Assembly (NCBI RefSeq): GCF_900327275.1 | Contig: NZ_LS398548.1 | Location: 1,612,001 to 1,676,000 of the forward strand | DNA length: 64,000 bases | DNA from: Orientia tsutsugamushi | Lineage (GTDB): Bacteria > Pseudomonadota > Alphaproteobacteria > Rickettsiales > Rickettsiaceae | Reading direction: 5' to 3' | In this document: positions 8,716-18,105 of the stretch, in pieces | Layout of the letters: every line of letters starts with the position of its first letter | How positions within the stretch are numbered: the first letter of the stretch is position 1 | Notes under the pieces: model-generated | Databases searched by the model: none | Told to the model about the DNA's origin: nothing | What the model saw: only the letters and a program-made list of their open reading frames with translations | Made by a program: the position numbers and the translations under genes

Positions 8716-10833
8716 GTGAGGTTTTATATGACTGACAAAATCAATGATTCAAATAATTTCAATAACATTCATAATTCAAAAACAGAGATAGAAAATTCTA
8801 AGGCTAACAGCTGGAACCACAACGTGGCTGTAAAGCTGACAAATGGTGATATTGCTGATGGCATAGTGCTACTTAGTGATAATAATAGCTTGAGAGCTGA
8901 TAACACTCTAAAAGAATCAATAAACCAATTAATCAATGATTGGAAGAATAGTAAATTTGAGCTGCAGGATCGTTTGATAATTGCTGACCATAAAGAAGCT
9001 GAAAATATTAATCAAAACATCAGAAACTACATGAAGGAAAATGGTGATCTAAAAGGTACAGAATACAGCATTTTAATTTCAGGAGCTGAATCAAAAAAAT
9101 ATGCTAACTACATGGCTGGAGACCGAATTATCTTTCAAACAAACGATAAGGATTTACAAATACAAAACAGTGAATTTGCAACTCTAGTATCAATTGATGA
9201 AAATAAGTTTGTAGCTAAGACAGATACAGGAAACGAGGTAAGCTTTGATTTGAATAAAATAAGCTTTAAACATGGATATGCTACAACAGTTTGTAACCCA
9301 CAAACAGCTGTCAAAAAAGATGTATATGTTCTTCATAATAATGGTGTAGGAATAGAAAGTTCTAACATAAGCATGATAGGGAATGCAGAGCAAGTACGGC
9401 TGTACTACAATGTGCAAGCTACAAAAAATGTTGCTAACCTAATAGAGCAGCTTAGCACAGCTAAGACAGACTCTATCAATTCAAAAGAGGAGAATAATGA
9501 TGTTCAAGCAAATGAAGTAAGGCAATATCAATCTGCTCAAAACTATAGAAAAAACGATTATTATTCAAATAGCGAGGAAGACCTACAAAAATTGAAGGAT
9601 GCAATAGCTTATAGAGCTGACACTATAGCTCGTGATATTCTTGGAGATCCAAATAAGCGCCTATCTACATACGGAAAATTACGTTGGGGAGACACTGGCA
9701 AAATACAAGTAACCACCGAGGGCAAGTACGCTGGAAAATGGTATGACTTTAGTACAGGACAAAAGGGTGATTTATTATCCCTGGCTCAAAGAGAAAGAGG
9801 ATACAGCTTTTTTGAGGCAAAGGAATATTTGAAAAGTATGGTTGGAATGTCTAATATTAGTCAACGGTATCAGAGACCGCCTAAGACTGACGATTCTCAA
9901 CAATACACTCAACAATCTGAAAGTGTTAAAATCGCAAAAGTTCAAAACTTGTATGAACGATCAAGCAGAATACATGGTTATGAGATAGATACGAGCCCAA
10001 GCGCAGAAGTTGAAATAGTAAAAAAGTATCTTGAAAATCGTGGTATTACTTTTGACAAAAGCACCGCAAGTTCAGACTTAAAAGGAAGTATACTGTTTGA
10101 TACTCAAACGAGAGAAAATTATCCAGCATTTACAGCATTTGCAAGAAATTCAAAAGGGGAAATTACCGGAGTACAGGCCGTATATCTAAATTCGGCAGGA
10201 GATAAGGCGAATATTTTAATTAACAGAAGATCTTTCGGCAAAATCAGCGGATCGTTCATAACAATCGCAAAGCGAAATGCGAATGACCCTAATATAACAA
10301 TTATAGCAGAAGGCGCTGAAACAGCATTGAGCTTGCAGCAATCAGGCATTAAAGGTAATATCATTGCTAGTGCAGGAATTTCGAATTTGAGAAATTATTC
10401 ACCATTTCCTGGTGAAAAAATCATCATTGCAGCAGATAATGATAGCAAAAATCCTATAACTTATAATACTGTAATTAAAGCTGCAAAAATGTTAGAAATG
10501 AAGGGAGCGATAACTTGTATAGTCAAACCACCAGAAAATGGTGATTTTAATAATCTGCTGCAAAGTTGTGGAGACCAGTCAATTAGAGACATTATAGAAC
10601 CTGAAATTACTAAACTGACTAAGGCAGTTGAAACAACCAAACTTACTCAAACAGAAAATAATAGTATAGCAAAACAAAATGATATTACGAATGTTAAAGA
10701 ATTGTATAATAAATCGTCATCTCTATACTACTTTAAACAAGAAGAGGAAGCTAAGGTGGAAACGATAGTAGTTAATAAATATTCAGAAAACCATACAGGA
10801 ATTTATAGTTCAAAAATCTTTAATAATTCATAA
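8716..10833 (+). CDS. TraA-like protein: helicase-dead half fused to primase/Toprim-like region
   Basis: This 705-residue protein's first ~240 residues are paralogous to the second half of the helicase encoded just upstream (shared YMAGDRI and KDLQIQNSEFATL). Walker A and B are absent and motifs V/VI are altered (VCNPQTA, SMIGNAE), so helicase activity is not possible. Residues about 290-370 resemble the primase-like domain of plasmid TraC/TraA proteins (LGDPNKRLSTYGKLRWGD...GDLLSLA). Residues about 435-630 are Toprim-like, with IAEGAETAL and AADND supplying the Glu and acidic pair. It follows the traA helicase part and precedes a third Toprim-like fragment. The frame is fully open. Start could be the ATG at 8731 or the in-frame codon at 8716. 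Confidence 0.7.
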   Translation: MRFYMTDKINDSNNFNNIHNSKTEIENSKANSWNHNVAVKLTNGDIADGIVLLSDNNSLRADNTLKESINQLINDWKNSKFELQDRLIIADHKEAENINQNIRNYMKENGDLKGTEYSILISGAESKKYANYMAGDRIIFQTNDKDLQIQNSEFATLVSIDENKFVAKTDTGNEVSFDLNKISFKHGYATTVCNPQTAVKKDVYVLHNNGVGIESSNISMIGNAEQVRLYYNVQATKNVANLIEQLSTAKTDSINSKEENNDVQANEVRQYQSAQNYRKNDYYSNSEEDLQKLKDAIAYRADTIARDILGDPNKRLSTYGKLRWGDTGKIQVTTEGKYAGKWYDFSTGQKGDLLSLAQRERGYSFFEAKEYLKSMVGMSNISQRYQRPPKTDDSQQYTQQSESVKIAKVQNLYERSSRIHGYEIDTSPSAEVEIVKKYLENRGITFDKSTASSDLKGSILFDTQTRENYPAFTAFARNSKGEITGVQAVYLNSAGDKANILINRRSFGKISGSFITIAKRNANDPNITIIAEGAETALSLQQSGIKGNIIASAGISNLRNYSPFPGEKIIIAADNDSKNPITYNTVIKAAKMLEMKGAITCIVKPPENGDFNNLLQSCGDQSIRDIIEPEITKLTKAVETTKLTQTENNSIAKQNDITNVKELYNKSSSLYYFKQEEEAKVETIVVNKYSENHTGIYSSKIFNNS

Positions 10834-10846
10834 TTTAAGGGCAAAT

Positions 10847-11398
10847 ATGGTTTTTGATGAAGAGACTCAAAAATCCTGGCCTGCACTCACTATTTTTGTT
10901 AAAAATGACAAAGATGAAATTACTGGAGCTAAGATATTAGCTCTGAATTCAAAAACATGTAATAAAGCTGATGTAGCTGAAAAATCTGTTGGTACAATTA
11001 GTGGGTCATTTGCTGAAATTGCTCAACAGAATTCAAAATACTCACCTGTAACAATCATTACAAAGGATATTGAAACAGCGTTAACCATTCAACAAGCTGG
11101 AGTCGAAGGCAAAATCTTATGTGCAATTGAAGCCGAAAATTTGCAAAACTATAATCCTAGCCCAAAAGAAAAGATCATTCTAGCAGTTAAAAATGACGTA
11201 AATACTGAAAAAGCTGAAAAAGTTCTAGAGGATAAGGAAGCAGTAGTCTGTACAGTCAAAAATGACTTCAATAATGTATTAAAAACTCAAGGATTATATG
11301 CTGTTAGAAATATTATCAGCCCTGAAATAAGAAAACTTAATGAAAAAATTGAATCAATACAAACTAATATACAACAAAGATTATGTCCGAAACACTAG
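10847..11398 (+). CDS. Toprim-like TraA C-terminal paralog, probably inactive
   Basis: The 183 residues align along their length to residues about 455-640 of the protein just upstream (MVFDEETQKSWPALTIF versus ILFDTQTRENYPAFTAF). The acidic residues are lost: EGAET has become KDIET and AADND has become AVKND. It lies 13 bp after the preceding stop and has no clear ribosome binding site, so it looks like a duplicated tail of that gene. Role unknown; possibly a non-catalytic remnant. Confidence 0.6.
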   Translation: MVFDEETQKSWPALTIFVKNDKDEITGAKILALNSKTCNKADVAEKSVGTISGSFAEIAQQNSKYSPVTIITKDIETALTIQQAGVEGKILCAIEAENLQNYNPSPKEKIILAVKNDVNTEKAEKVLEDKEAVVCTVKNDFNNVLKTQGLYAVRNIISPEIRKLNEKIESIQTNIQQRLCPKH

Positions 11399-11449
11399 GC
11401 AGAGTATGACACAGCATTTTTTATTTAAAAAACTATAGAGTGAAAAAAT

Positions 11450-12517
11450 ATGACAAAAAAATTAAAGCATGATTCATTGGCAAAGACAATCATGAGCGAT
11501 CCAGTAGCTGCACAAGAATTTCTAGAGTATTATTTACCAAGCGATTTCAAGAGTTTAATAGATTTATCACAAATAAAAGTAGAGCAAGAGAGTTATATAG
11601 AAGAATCGTTAAAGAAAAAATACAGCGATATCGTCTATAGAGTTGCAACCAAAAAGCATGGCAATGCTTTTATTTATATATTAATTGAAGCTCAATCAAC
11701 CGTCGATTATTGGACAGCTCTGCGGTTATGGAGATACACATTGTTATTGTGCGAAAGGCATAAGAAAGAAAAAACTAAATTACCATTAGTGTATAATTTA
11801 GTGATCTACAACGGCAAAGAGGTCTACAACGCACCTAGGAATTTGTGGGATTTATTTACCGATTCAATGATAGCTAAGCAATTAATGACTTCTGACTATC
11901 AATTAGTCGATTTGCAAAGTATGTCGAATGATGAAATTGTTAGGAAAAAGCATATCGGAATGCTCGAATATATGCTAAAGCACATTCATCAACGAGATAT
12001 GTTAAAGCTTTGGGAAGAGTTTCTAATAAAGTTCAAACATGTTTTAATACTTGACAAAGAAAAAGGCTATATTTACCTACGATCATTTTTATGGTATACT
12101 GATACTAAATTACTAGAGAGTCAGCAACCAGAATTAGAGCAGGTTCTGGCTAAGTATTTATCTGAAGAAGAAAAAAGTAATATTATGAGAACTATTGCTG
12201 CAAAATATATTGATGAAGGTATAGAGATTGGTGAAACTAAAGGCATAGCTAAAGGCAGAGCTGAAGGCAGAGCTGAAGGTATAGAGATTGGTGAGACTAA
12301 AGGCAGAGCTAAAGGCAGAGCTGAAGGCAGAGCTGAAGGCAGAGCTGAAGGCAGAGCTGAAGGCAGAGCTGAAGGCAGAGCTGAAGGCAGAGCTGAAGCT
12401 GCACAAGAGCTTGCAATGAACTTATTAAAAGCTGGCTTTTCAGTTGAATTTATTTCTGAAAATACCGGATTGTCAAAAGAAGAAGTGATTAATTTAAAAA
12501 ATAACATAGAGTATTAA
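11450..12517 (+). CDS. Rpn-family nuclease/transposase-like protein (YhgA-like subfamily)
   Basis: This 355-residue protein begins KKLKHDSLAKTIMSDPVAAQEFL, the YhgA-like opening of Rpn proteins. The motif YSDIVYRV...FIYILIEAQS gives the D...ExQ signature of PD-(D/E)XK enzymes at about residues 60-85. The C-terminal third is a low-complexity array of AEGR units followed by a short helical tail (LKAGFSVEFISENTGLSKEE) like that of the first rpn gene. The ATG follows a gtgaaaaa stretch. A shared terminator hairpin separates it from the convergent traD. A damaged copy of this gene, split by IS110, lies at 45068-46835. Confidence 0.85.
   Translation: MTKKLKHDSLAKTIMSDPVAAQEFLEYYLPSDFKSLIDLSQIKVEQESYIEESLKKKYSDIVYRVATKKHGNAFIYILIEAQSTVDYWTALRLWRYTLLLCERHKKEKTKLPLVYNLVIYNGKEVYNAPRNLWDLFTDSMIAKQLMTSDYQLVDLQSMSNDEIVRKKHIGMLEYMLKHIHQRDMLKLWEEFLIKFKHVLILDKEKGYIYLRSFLWYTDTKLLESQQPELEQVLAKYLSEEEKSNIMRTIAAKYIDEGIEIGETKGIAKGRAEGRAEGIEIGETKGRAKGRAEGRAEGRAEGRAEGRAEGRAEGRAEAAQELAMNLLKAGFSVEFISENTGLSKEEVINLKNNIEY
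12302..12396 (+). repeat. 12-bp tandem repeats in the second rpn gene
   Basis: About eight near-identical 12-bp units (ggcagagctgaa) encode AEGR repeats. A related but different spacer (IEIGETKG) precedes them at 12218-12300. Likely to vary in length by slippage. Confidence 0.85.
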
Positions 12518-12536
12518 TTTTTCGAATTAATACTCT
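12508..12536. terminator. Bidirectional terminator hairpin between rpn and traD
   Basis: A 12-bp perfect stem (agagtattaatt/aattaatactct) with a 5-base loop overlaps the stop codons of both convergent genes. A single hairpin serving both strands is plausible. Confidence 0.65.
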
Positions 12537-14281
12537 ACTAACTTAAGTTTTTTGAGCAATTTATATCCCCAAACAAAAGCTGTATTTAAGTTTTGTAGCT
12601 GCATAGTTAGTTTTGTGATAGGAAAGTTACCAGCAAGCTTTACATAACATGTAAGGTCTGGTAGGTTCATAATTTCAGATGGCATAACTAAAATCTTTTT
12701 ACGCTCAACATTATTCATATTTACCCCATCTCGCATAGTATTTGATCCATATGACAAGTTCTCTTGAGTTTCAATTATCTCTTGCTCACCTAGTGTTAAT
12801 GCTGATTTATAGGCTGTAACCTGATCGCTAACTCGAAAAATAAATTTACTATTAAACAAATCCAGCATAGAAGCACATTCAGCAGCCCCATATATTGCTT
12901 CTAATTGATGAATGTTCTGCAATCCAGCAACAAAGCAGCCTCCATACTTTCTACTTTCAGCTAAAGCAACTGGTAAAGACGAAACTTTTTGTAGAGCTGG
13001 CAGTTCATCAAGTATAAACCACATGTTTTTGTTATCATGATTAGGATTTCTACACATCAAAGCCTTGATAGCTATGCTTATCCAGGCTGAAATAAGTGGG
13101 CATAAAGTAGCTCTTTGATTTGGGTTAGCTGTGATAAATAGCCAGCTAGTTTCATTTGAATTACTAAACCATTCTTTTATGCTAAAACTACCTCCAGGCT
13201 TTAAATATTGTAGCGAAGTAATATTCTTTCCAAGCGTAGACTGAATTCCTGCAGAAGTTTCGAGCGCGCTTTCGCTTATAATACCTGATACGGCAGTGCT
13301 TCTAAAAGCTTTTGCAAATTGTCTATTATCAGAGTAAATGATTGTATGAATTAGTTTTATGATATCTTTATCATCCTTATATAGCTTCAATGCTTCAGAC
13401 AAGACTAATTCAGCATTTTTAGCAAAAAAGTCATCAAGTTTAGGAGTATAATTACTAAAACTACTCGCTATATCATGAAAATCAGCTGCTTCAAAACAAT
13501 CATTCCAAGGCAACCATTGTTCACTATTTTTTTCAAAAGGATTAAGCAGCTTATCACATTTAGGGTCAAAAAATCTATCAGTAAAAGCTCCAGTAGTGTC
13601 TACAATTATTGCTCGATCCTTATGTAATCGAATTTGTGGTAGCAGTTCGTTAAGCATATTAGTTTTACCGGTACCTGTTGTTCCAGTAATCAGAATGTGT
13701 AATCTTTCACTATTCTTTACTAATGGTAAGCCTCCAAAACGGATTTTCGAGGCCTTTTTAGCGCTTTTTAGCATTTTGGCTAAGCATTTGTATCCTACAA
13801 AATCAGCACCTCTAATTTTGGCCTTAATAATCGTTTTTTTACCTTGAGCTGTAAAGAAAACAATTGAGATTATCACACCAATAGTAAAAACAATTAATCC
13901 TTCTAACAATGCTGAATTGATTAAGAATTCCCATAATTGCTGTATTTTAAATCCATGTTGGCCTGTATAAAACTCATGCAAAAAGTCTTGAGCATTGAGG
14001 TGCATCCATTTTTTAAACCTTAAACTATAAAACTTAATGCCTATTTGATCGATATCATAAAAATGCTCACCAATTGCTAGCTTAAGCTGCACATATCTTT
14101 CAATTACAAAATAATACAAACTGCTCAGACAAACTTTTTGATATAATCGACATATAATCCAGAATATCGATAATCCTAATCCAATTATAAAAACGTTGGT
14201 ACTACCTTGCCCAAACATTCTTAACTTATGAGCAAATAACTGCGATCCTCTTGTGAAATTTCCTTGATTCTGAAAATTCAT
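12527..14281 (-). CDS. traD: F-type coupling protein TraD (T4CP ATPase)
   Basis: This 584-residue protein has two N-terminal membrane segments (about 30-50 and 125-150), Walker A GTTGTGKT (about 197-204), Walker B MWFILDELPAL and the conserved ESRKYGG block. This is the TraD/TraG coupling ATPase that feeds the relaxosome into the transfer channel at the inner membrane. It is the last gene of the minus-strand tra operon, 5 bp after the TPR gene. F TraD is longer (about 717 residues), mainly in a C-terminal tail missing here. No frame damage is seen. Confidence 0.92.
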   Translation of the reverse strand: MNFQNQGNFTRGSQLFAHKLRMFGQGSTNVFIIGLGLSIFWIICRLYQKVCLSSLYYFVIERYVQLKLAIGEHFYDIDQIGIKFYSLRFKKWMHLNAQDFLHEFYTGQHGFKIQQLWEFLINSALLEGLIVFTIGVIISIVFFTAQGKKTIIKAKIRGADFVGYKCLAKMLKSAKKASKIRFGGLPLVKNSERLHILITGTTGTGKTNMLNELLPQIRLHKDRAIIVDTTGAFTDRFFDPKCDKLLNPFEKNSEQWLPWNDCFEAADFHDIASSFSNYTPKLDDFFAKNAELVLSEALKLYKDDKDIIKLIHTIIYSDNRQFAKAFRSTAVSGIISESALETSAGIQSTLGKNITSLQYLKPGGSFSIKEWFSNSNETSWLFITANPNQRATLCPLISAWISIAIKALMCRNPNHDNKNMWFILDELPALQKVSSLPVALAESRKYGGCFVAGLQNIHQLEAIYGAAECASMLDLFNSKFIFRVSDQVTAYKSALTLGEQEIIETQENLSYGSNTMRDGVNMNNVERKKILVMPSEIMNLPDLTCYVKLAGNFPITKLTMQLQNLNTAFVWGYKLLKKLKLVEY

Positions 14282-14286
14282 CTATC

Positions 14287-15432
14287 TCAAGAGTATTTTT
14301 TCAATATCTGTAGTTTTTGCTCATAGTCTTTTGCAATAGTAAAATTCTTGAATTCTGTTAACCTTTTAATTGTTGCTTCATATTCTGATATAAGATTAGG
14401 CATATATTTAATAGCTAAGCTAAAATTCTCCTTAGCATTTGAGTATTGCCCTAAACTTACTAATGAAATTCCTTTTTCAAGATAATTTTCAGCAAAATTA
14501 GGGTTATACTTAATAGCAATATCAAAATTTTCTATCGCTTTTTGGTGTTTTCCTAATTTCTCAAAAATCATTCCTTTACGGTAGTAAGCCTCTGCACAAT
14601 TCGGATTGTATTTAATTGCTAGATTGCAGCTTTCTATTGCTTCTGAATACCTTTTTAACATAGTTAGCACATAACCTTTATTACGGTATGCTGTTGCATC
14701 ATTAGGATCGTATTTAATAGCTAAATCAAAATGTTCTATTGCATTCTGAAATTGTCCCAAAATTGCTAAAGTTAAACCTTTATTATGATATGCTTCTGAA
14801 TAATTTGGTCTGTATCTAATAGCTATATCATAGTTTTCGATAGCTTCTTGAATGTACCCTAAATTCATTAAAGCTATGCCTTTGTTATAATAAGCTTCTG
14901 GATTATTAGGTTCATATTTAATAGCTATATCATAATTTTCCATTGCGTATTCATACTGTCCTAATCTAGCTAAAGAAGCTCCTTTATTATTATAAGCAGT
15001 TACATAGTTAGGTTTATATTTAATAGCAAGATCACAAAGTGTTATAGCTTCTTCGTTTTTTCCTAATTTCCTATAAGATACAGCTTTATTATTATATGCT
15101 TCTGCAAAATTAGGTTTGTGCTTAATAGCTAAATCATAATTTTCTATAGCTTCTATGAGCTTTTCAAGATCATCTAAAGCTATTCCTTTACTATTATATG
15201 CTGATGCATAACTTGGATCATACTTAATAGCAATATCAAAATTTTCTATTGCTTCCTGATATTTTTTTAGCCTTAAAAAAGAACTTCCAATATTGAAATA
15301 TTCTTTAGCTAAAACATTTTCGTCTTTAATGCTATTTTGTTGAACTAGCTTGCTTTCTTCTGCTGCAACAGCTGTATTTAAAAGCATTAGCAGTAAAATT
15401 ATTGTTATAGTTAATTTATATATATTTTTCAT
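14287..15432 (-). CDS. Secreted tetratricopeptide-repeat protein
   Basis: This 381-residue protein has a signal peptide (MKNIYKLTITIILLLMLLNT, then VAA|EE) and about nine consecutive 34-residue TPR units of the form AIENYDLAIKHKPNFAEAYN. TPRs mediate protein-protein contacts. The gene lies within the tra operon, 15 bp after traG and 5 bp before traD, which is not part of the F-type plan. It may be cargo inserted in the operon, or an exported partner of the transfer machinery or of host proteins. TPR genes are a known expanded family in Orientia. A broken relative lies at 49923-50703. Confidence 0.85.
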   Translation of the reverse strand: MKNIYKLTITIILLLMLLNTAVAAEESKLVQQNSIKDENVLAKEYFNIGSSFLRLKKYQEAIENFDIAIKYDPSYASAYNSKGIALDDLEKLIEAIENYDLAIKHKPNFAEAYNNKAVSYRKLGKNEEAITLCDLAIKYKPNYVTAYNNKGASLARLGQYEYAMENYDIAIKYEPNNPEAYYNKGIALMNLGYIQEAIENYDIAIRYRPNYSEAYHNKGLTLAILGQFQNAIEHFDLAIKYDPNDATAYRNKGYVLTMLKRYSEAIESCNLAIKYNPNCAEAYYRKGMIFEKLGKHQKAIENFDIAIKYNPNFAENYLEKGISLVSLGQYSNAKENFSLAIKYMPNLISEYEATIKRLTEFKNFTIAKDYEQKLQILKKYS

Positions 15433-15447
15433 AAATCCAACATACCT

Positions 15448-18105
15448 TTAACTTTTATCTTTTTTCGTTATTCCAAGATTTTCCAAAGCTTGCTCACCAG
15501 CCCTTAAAAATGTTGAATCAGTAGTATCAGAAAACTCTTTCTGTATTTTTTGAGTCTCAATTTTAATATTATCAGGAATTTTATTAAGAGTCTTTACTTT
15601 TTCGTTATCACTAAAAGTTTGTTCTATATTCTTATTATAAGCCTTATCATTTCTATAATTAAGGTTTTGACCTTTTAACTCTTCAGATTTTTTATTAAAA
15701 ATTTCTTGTACATCTTGTTTAGTAGAAAAGTTACCATCATTAATATGATCATTCAAATCTTCAGGTATTTCATTAGGTACTTCATTGCTGATTTGAGCAA
15801 CCTCAAAAGCAATTTTTTCTGCTTCAGCCGAGTGCTTTATTATCCATCTAGCTGCTTGCTCCTTGCTTCTTATTTCAGGATTTTGAGCAATAATTTCATT
15901 TAATACAAGTTCATTGATGTTACGATCAATAGTGATAGAGTTTTGAGATACATAATTCATGCTATAACTAAGTTGCTCCATTTCTTGTTTAGTTTTAGCT
16001 ATTTCTTGTCCAATAGATTGTTGCTCAGAAAGATTAGCATTTAGATTCTCACTTAATGACCACACATCACTATTTGTAGTACTGAATCTTCGTTCTTTAG
16101 CTGCACTTTGAATTTTGGATACTGCTTCATTATATGACTGCTGTTGATTAGCTGATATACCTTTATTTTGTTCATCTTTTTTGTTTCCTTCAACTCTACT
16201 ATCAAATCTCCACACACCAGCTCCAGCACTAGTACTAGTACTAGTACTTTTACTGTGGCTACTACCTGTATGCTGACTAAAGGACTCACTATCGGAACTT
16301 ACCTTTTGCAGAGCTTGGTATTCACTCTCAGTTAGACCTATATACAGAGCTTCATCATGAGTTAACTTTTCAGCTATTTCCATGGCCATGGAGTTTCCTG
16401 TTGAAATAAGATTGGCCTCTTTTTGTGTCAGTGAATTAAGCCTGCTCTGAGAACTCACAAACTGGTTTTGATATCCAGTTTGTAGCAGTGCAGAAGAGCG
16501 GAAGTTTGTTTCCAATGAATGTACAGTTTGAATTACAAATTGCTCGCCATTATTTCCAATAATAATTTTGTAGCTACCATAATTGATAATACTATCAGTC
16601 ATATCTAATGAAGGAGCTAGGTTTTGTTGAGAAATAGTTCTATTGCCTATGCTGTAATTATCCATACTCAAGTTATTGTCGACTATATTACTTCCTAAGC
16701 TGCTAGCAACTTGTATAGGAGAGAACTGGCTGGCTAAGTTAGCTGTAGCATGAGCGCAAGCTTTTATCACTGACCAAGAAAGCATTGGTATTGATGATGC
16801 AAGCATTTGAAACGTCGCATAGCTATATAAAATCATCTCTGCAAAGCTTCCTTGCGATAGCATATTCAGACCATAATCACTACCGAAAGCTCCAGATTTA
16901 CTGGATAAGCTGATCATTCCTAGACAATGGATTATTGTAAAAAATACTGGCCAGCTGCTGACCCATATTATTAACAAAATCCATGTTTTGAGTATGTTAT
17001 AGCCGCCAGGTAATAGGCCCATTGGAAATACAATAAAGATCATTGAGACTACTAATGCAAAAAAAACAGATTGTAAAATAGGCATCATGTGAGCAGCCAT
17101 TTCCCCAGCGACTAGATACGAAAATGATTTTTGAAAGAGCCCTCTGATTGCATGCATACTCACCAGATTAGGATAAATTCGTGATAATGAAAACTTCTCA
17201 CGCCAGTCATCATATGACTCACGATTAGCATTAAGAAGCATAGCTTGCTTCATCCATTCATGAATGTCTTGTTGCTCTCTCTGTAAATATTTTAGTGTGT
17301 CGCCAGTCATGACTTTTAGTCTTTGACTTAACATGTGTGACTGATCAGATTGAACTCCAATCGCAGCTGCAAAGTTTGTTAAAAGCCCTTCATTTAATTC
17401 TTTATGAATTGCTGCTTTAATCAATGGAGTAGCTTGTCTACAGCTCTTGAAACTAATGGCTAAATTACTCGGTTCGCGATAATAAATACCGAAATTATTA
17501 GGTATATTCTGCTCGATAAATCCTATAATGTCGTTAGTTTGTTGAGCAGCTGCTTTTTTGCCTAAGATATTACCTATGATGTAAGGCTTCATAAAGCATT
17601 GTCTAAGAAATTCCTTAGTATTAGTTAAAGTTACTGGATCATGTATTTGTACATCTCGAATCTTAGCTACAGCCTTTGCTCCAAACATAATACCAGTTTT
17701 TCTGCTCGATAGTCCTTCATAAGCCGGTAAAAGATGATTTTCCAACATTTTGGACACAAAGTAACTCGTTTGCGATGAAAGAGAAGCAAACATTGCAATA
17801 CCTATCGGAATATTATCAACTTTTACTGGTGCACTCATTGATACCTCATCCTTCAGCCAAACAGTAGCTTTGGGGGCAAATAACAGCGTAAAAATAAATA
17901 TCGATGGAAAGAACCACTCCATAGCAAAGATGCCGATATTTCCTCTAAAAATAGCCCTAGTAGCAGCCCATATGCCACCAATAGTCAAGGCTAAGTGGCC
18001 TACTGGAGTGAAGTATTCGCTATTTGAAGCAAAGACTCTGCCTATGCCGTTAAACACATGCCATAACAGATCTCCACCACCAAATGTGTATATTACGTAA
18101 TCCAT
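15448..18105 (-). CDS. traG: F-type conjugal transfer protein TraG (mating pair stabilisation)
   Basis: This 885-residue inner-membrane protein has hydrophobic helices in about 20-75 and 345-460, and a long polar, coiled-coil-prone C-terminal half containing Ser-rich stretches. The N-terminus MDYVIYTFGGGDLLWHVFNGIG matches the TraG_N family. TraG takes part in pilus assembly and in mating-pair stabilisation. Its start overlaps the traH stop by one base, consistent with coupled translation. The length is close to that of F TraG (about 938). The gene looks intact. Confidence 0.92.
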   Translation of the reverse strand: MDYVIYTFGGGDLLWHVFNGIGRVFASNSEYFTPVGHLALTIGGIWAATRAIFRGNIGIFAMEWFFPSIFIFTLLFAPKATVWLKDEVSMSAPVKVDNIPIGIAMFASLSSQTSYFVSKMLENHLLPAYEGLSSRKTGIMFGAKAVAKIRDVQIHDPVTLTNTKEFLRQCFMKPYIIGNILGKKAAAQQTNDIIGFIEQNIPNNFGIYYREPSNLAISFKSCRQATPLIKAAIHKELNEGLLTNFAAAIGVQSDQSHMLSQRLKVMTGDTLKYLQREQQDIHEWMKQAMLLNANRESYDDWREKFSLSRIYPNLVSMHAIRGLFQKSFSYLVAGEMAAHMMPILQSVFFALVVSMIFIVFPMGLLPGGYNILKTWILLIIWVSSWPVFFTIIHCLGMISLSSKSGAFGSDYGLNMLSQGSFAEMILYSYATFQMLASSIPMLSWSVIKACAHATANLASQFSPIQVASSLGSNIVDNNLSMDNYSIGNRTISQQNLAPSLDMTDSIINYGSYKIIIGNNGEQFVIQTVHSLETNFRSSALLQTGYQNQFVSSQSRLNSLTQKEANLISTGNSMAMEIAEKLTHDEALYIGLTESEYQALQKVSSDSESFSQHTGSSHSKSTSTSTSAGAGVWRFDSRVEGNKKDEQNKGISANQQQSYNEAVSKIQSAAKERRFSTTNSDVWSLSENLNANLSEQQSIGQEIAKTKQEMEQLSYSMNYVSQNSITIDRNINELVLNEIIAQNPEIRSKEQAARWIIKHSAEAEKIAFEVAQISNEVPNEIPEDLNDHINDGNFSTKQDVQEIFNKKSEELKGQNLNYRNDKAYNKNIEQTFSDNEKVKTLNKIPDNIKIETQKIQKEFSDTTDSTFLRAGEQALENLGITKKDKS

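Noticed and set aside
12121-12507. Antisense frames over the second rpn repeat array
   Set aside because: Low-complexity shadow of the AEGR repeats.
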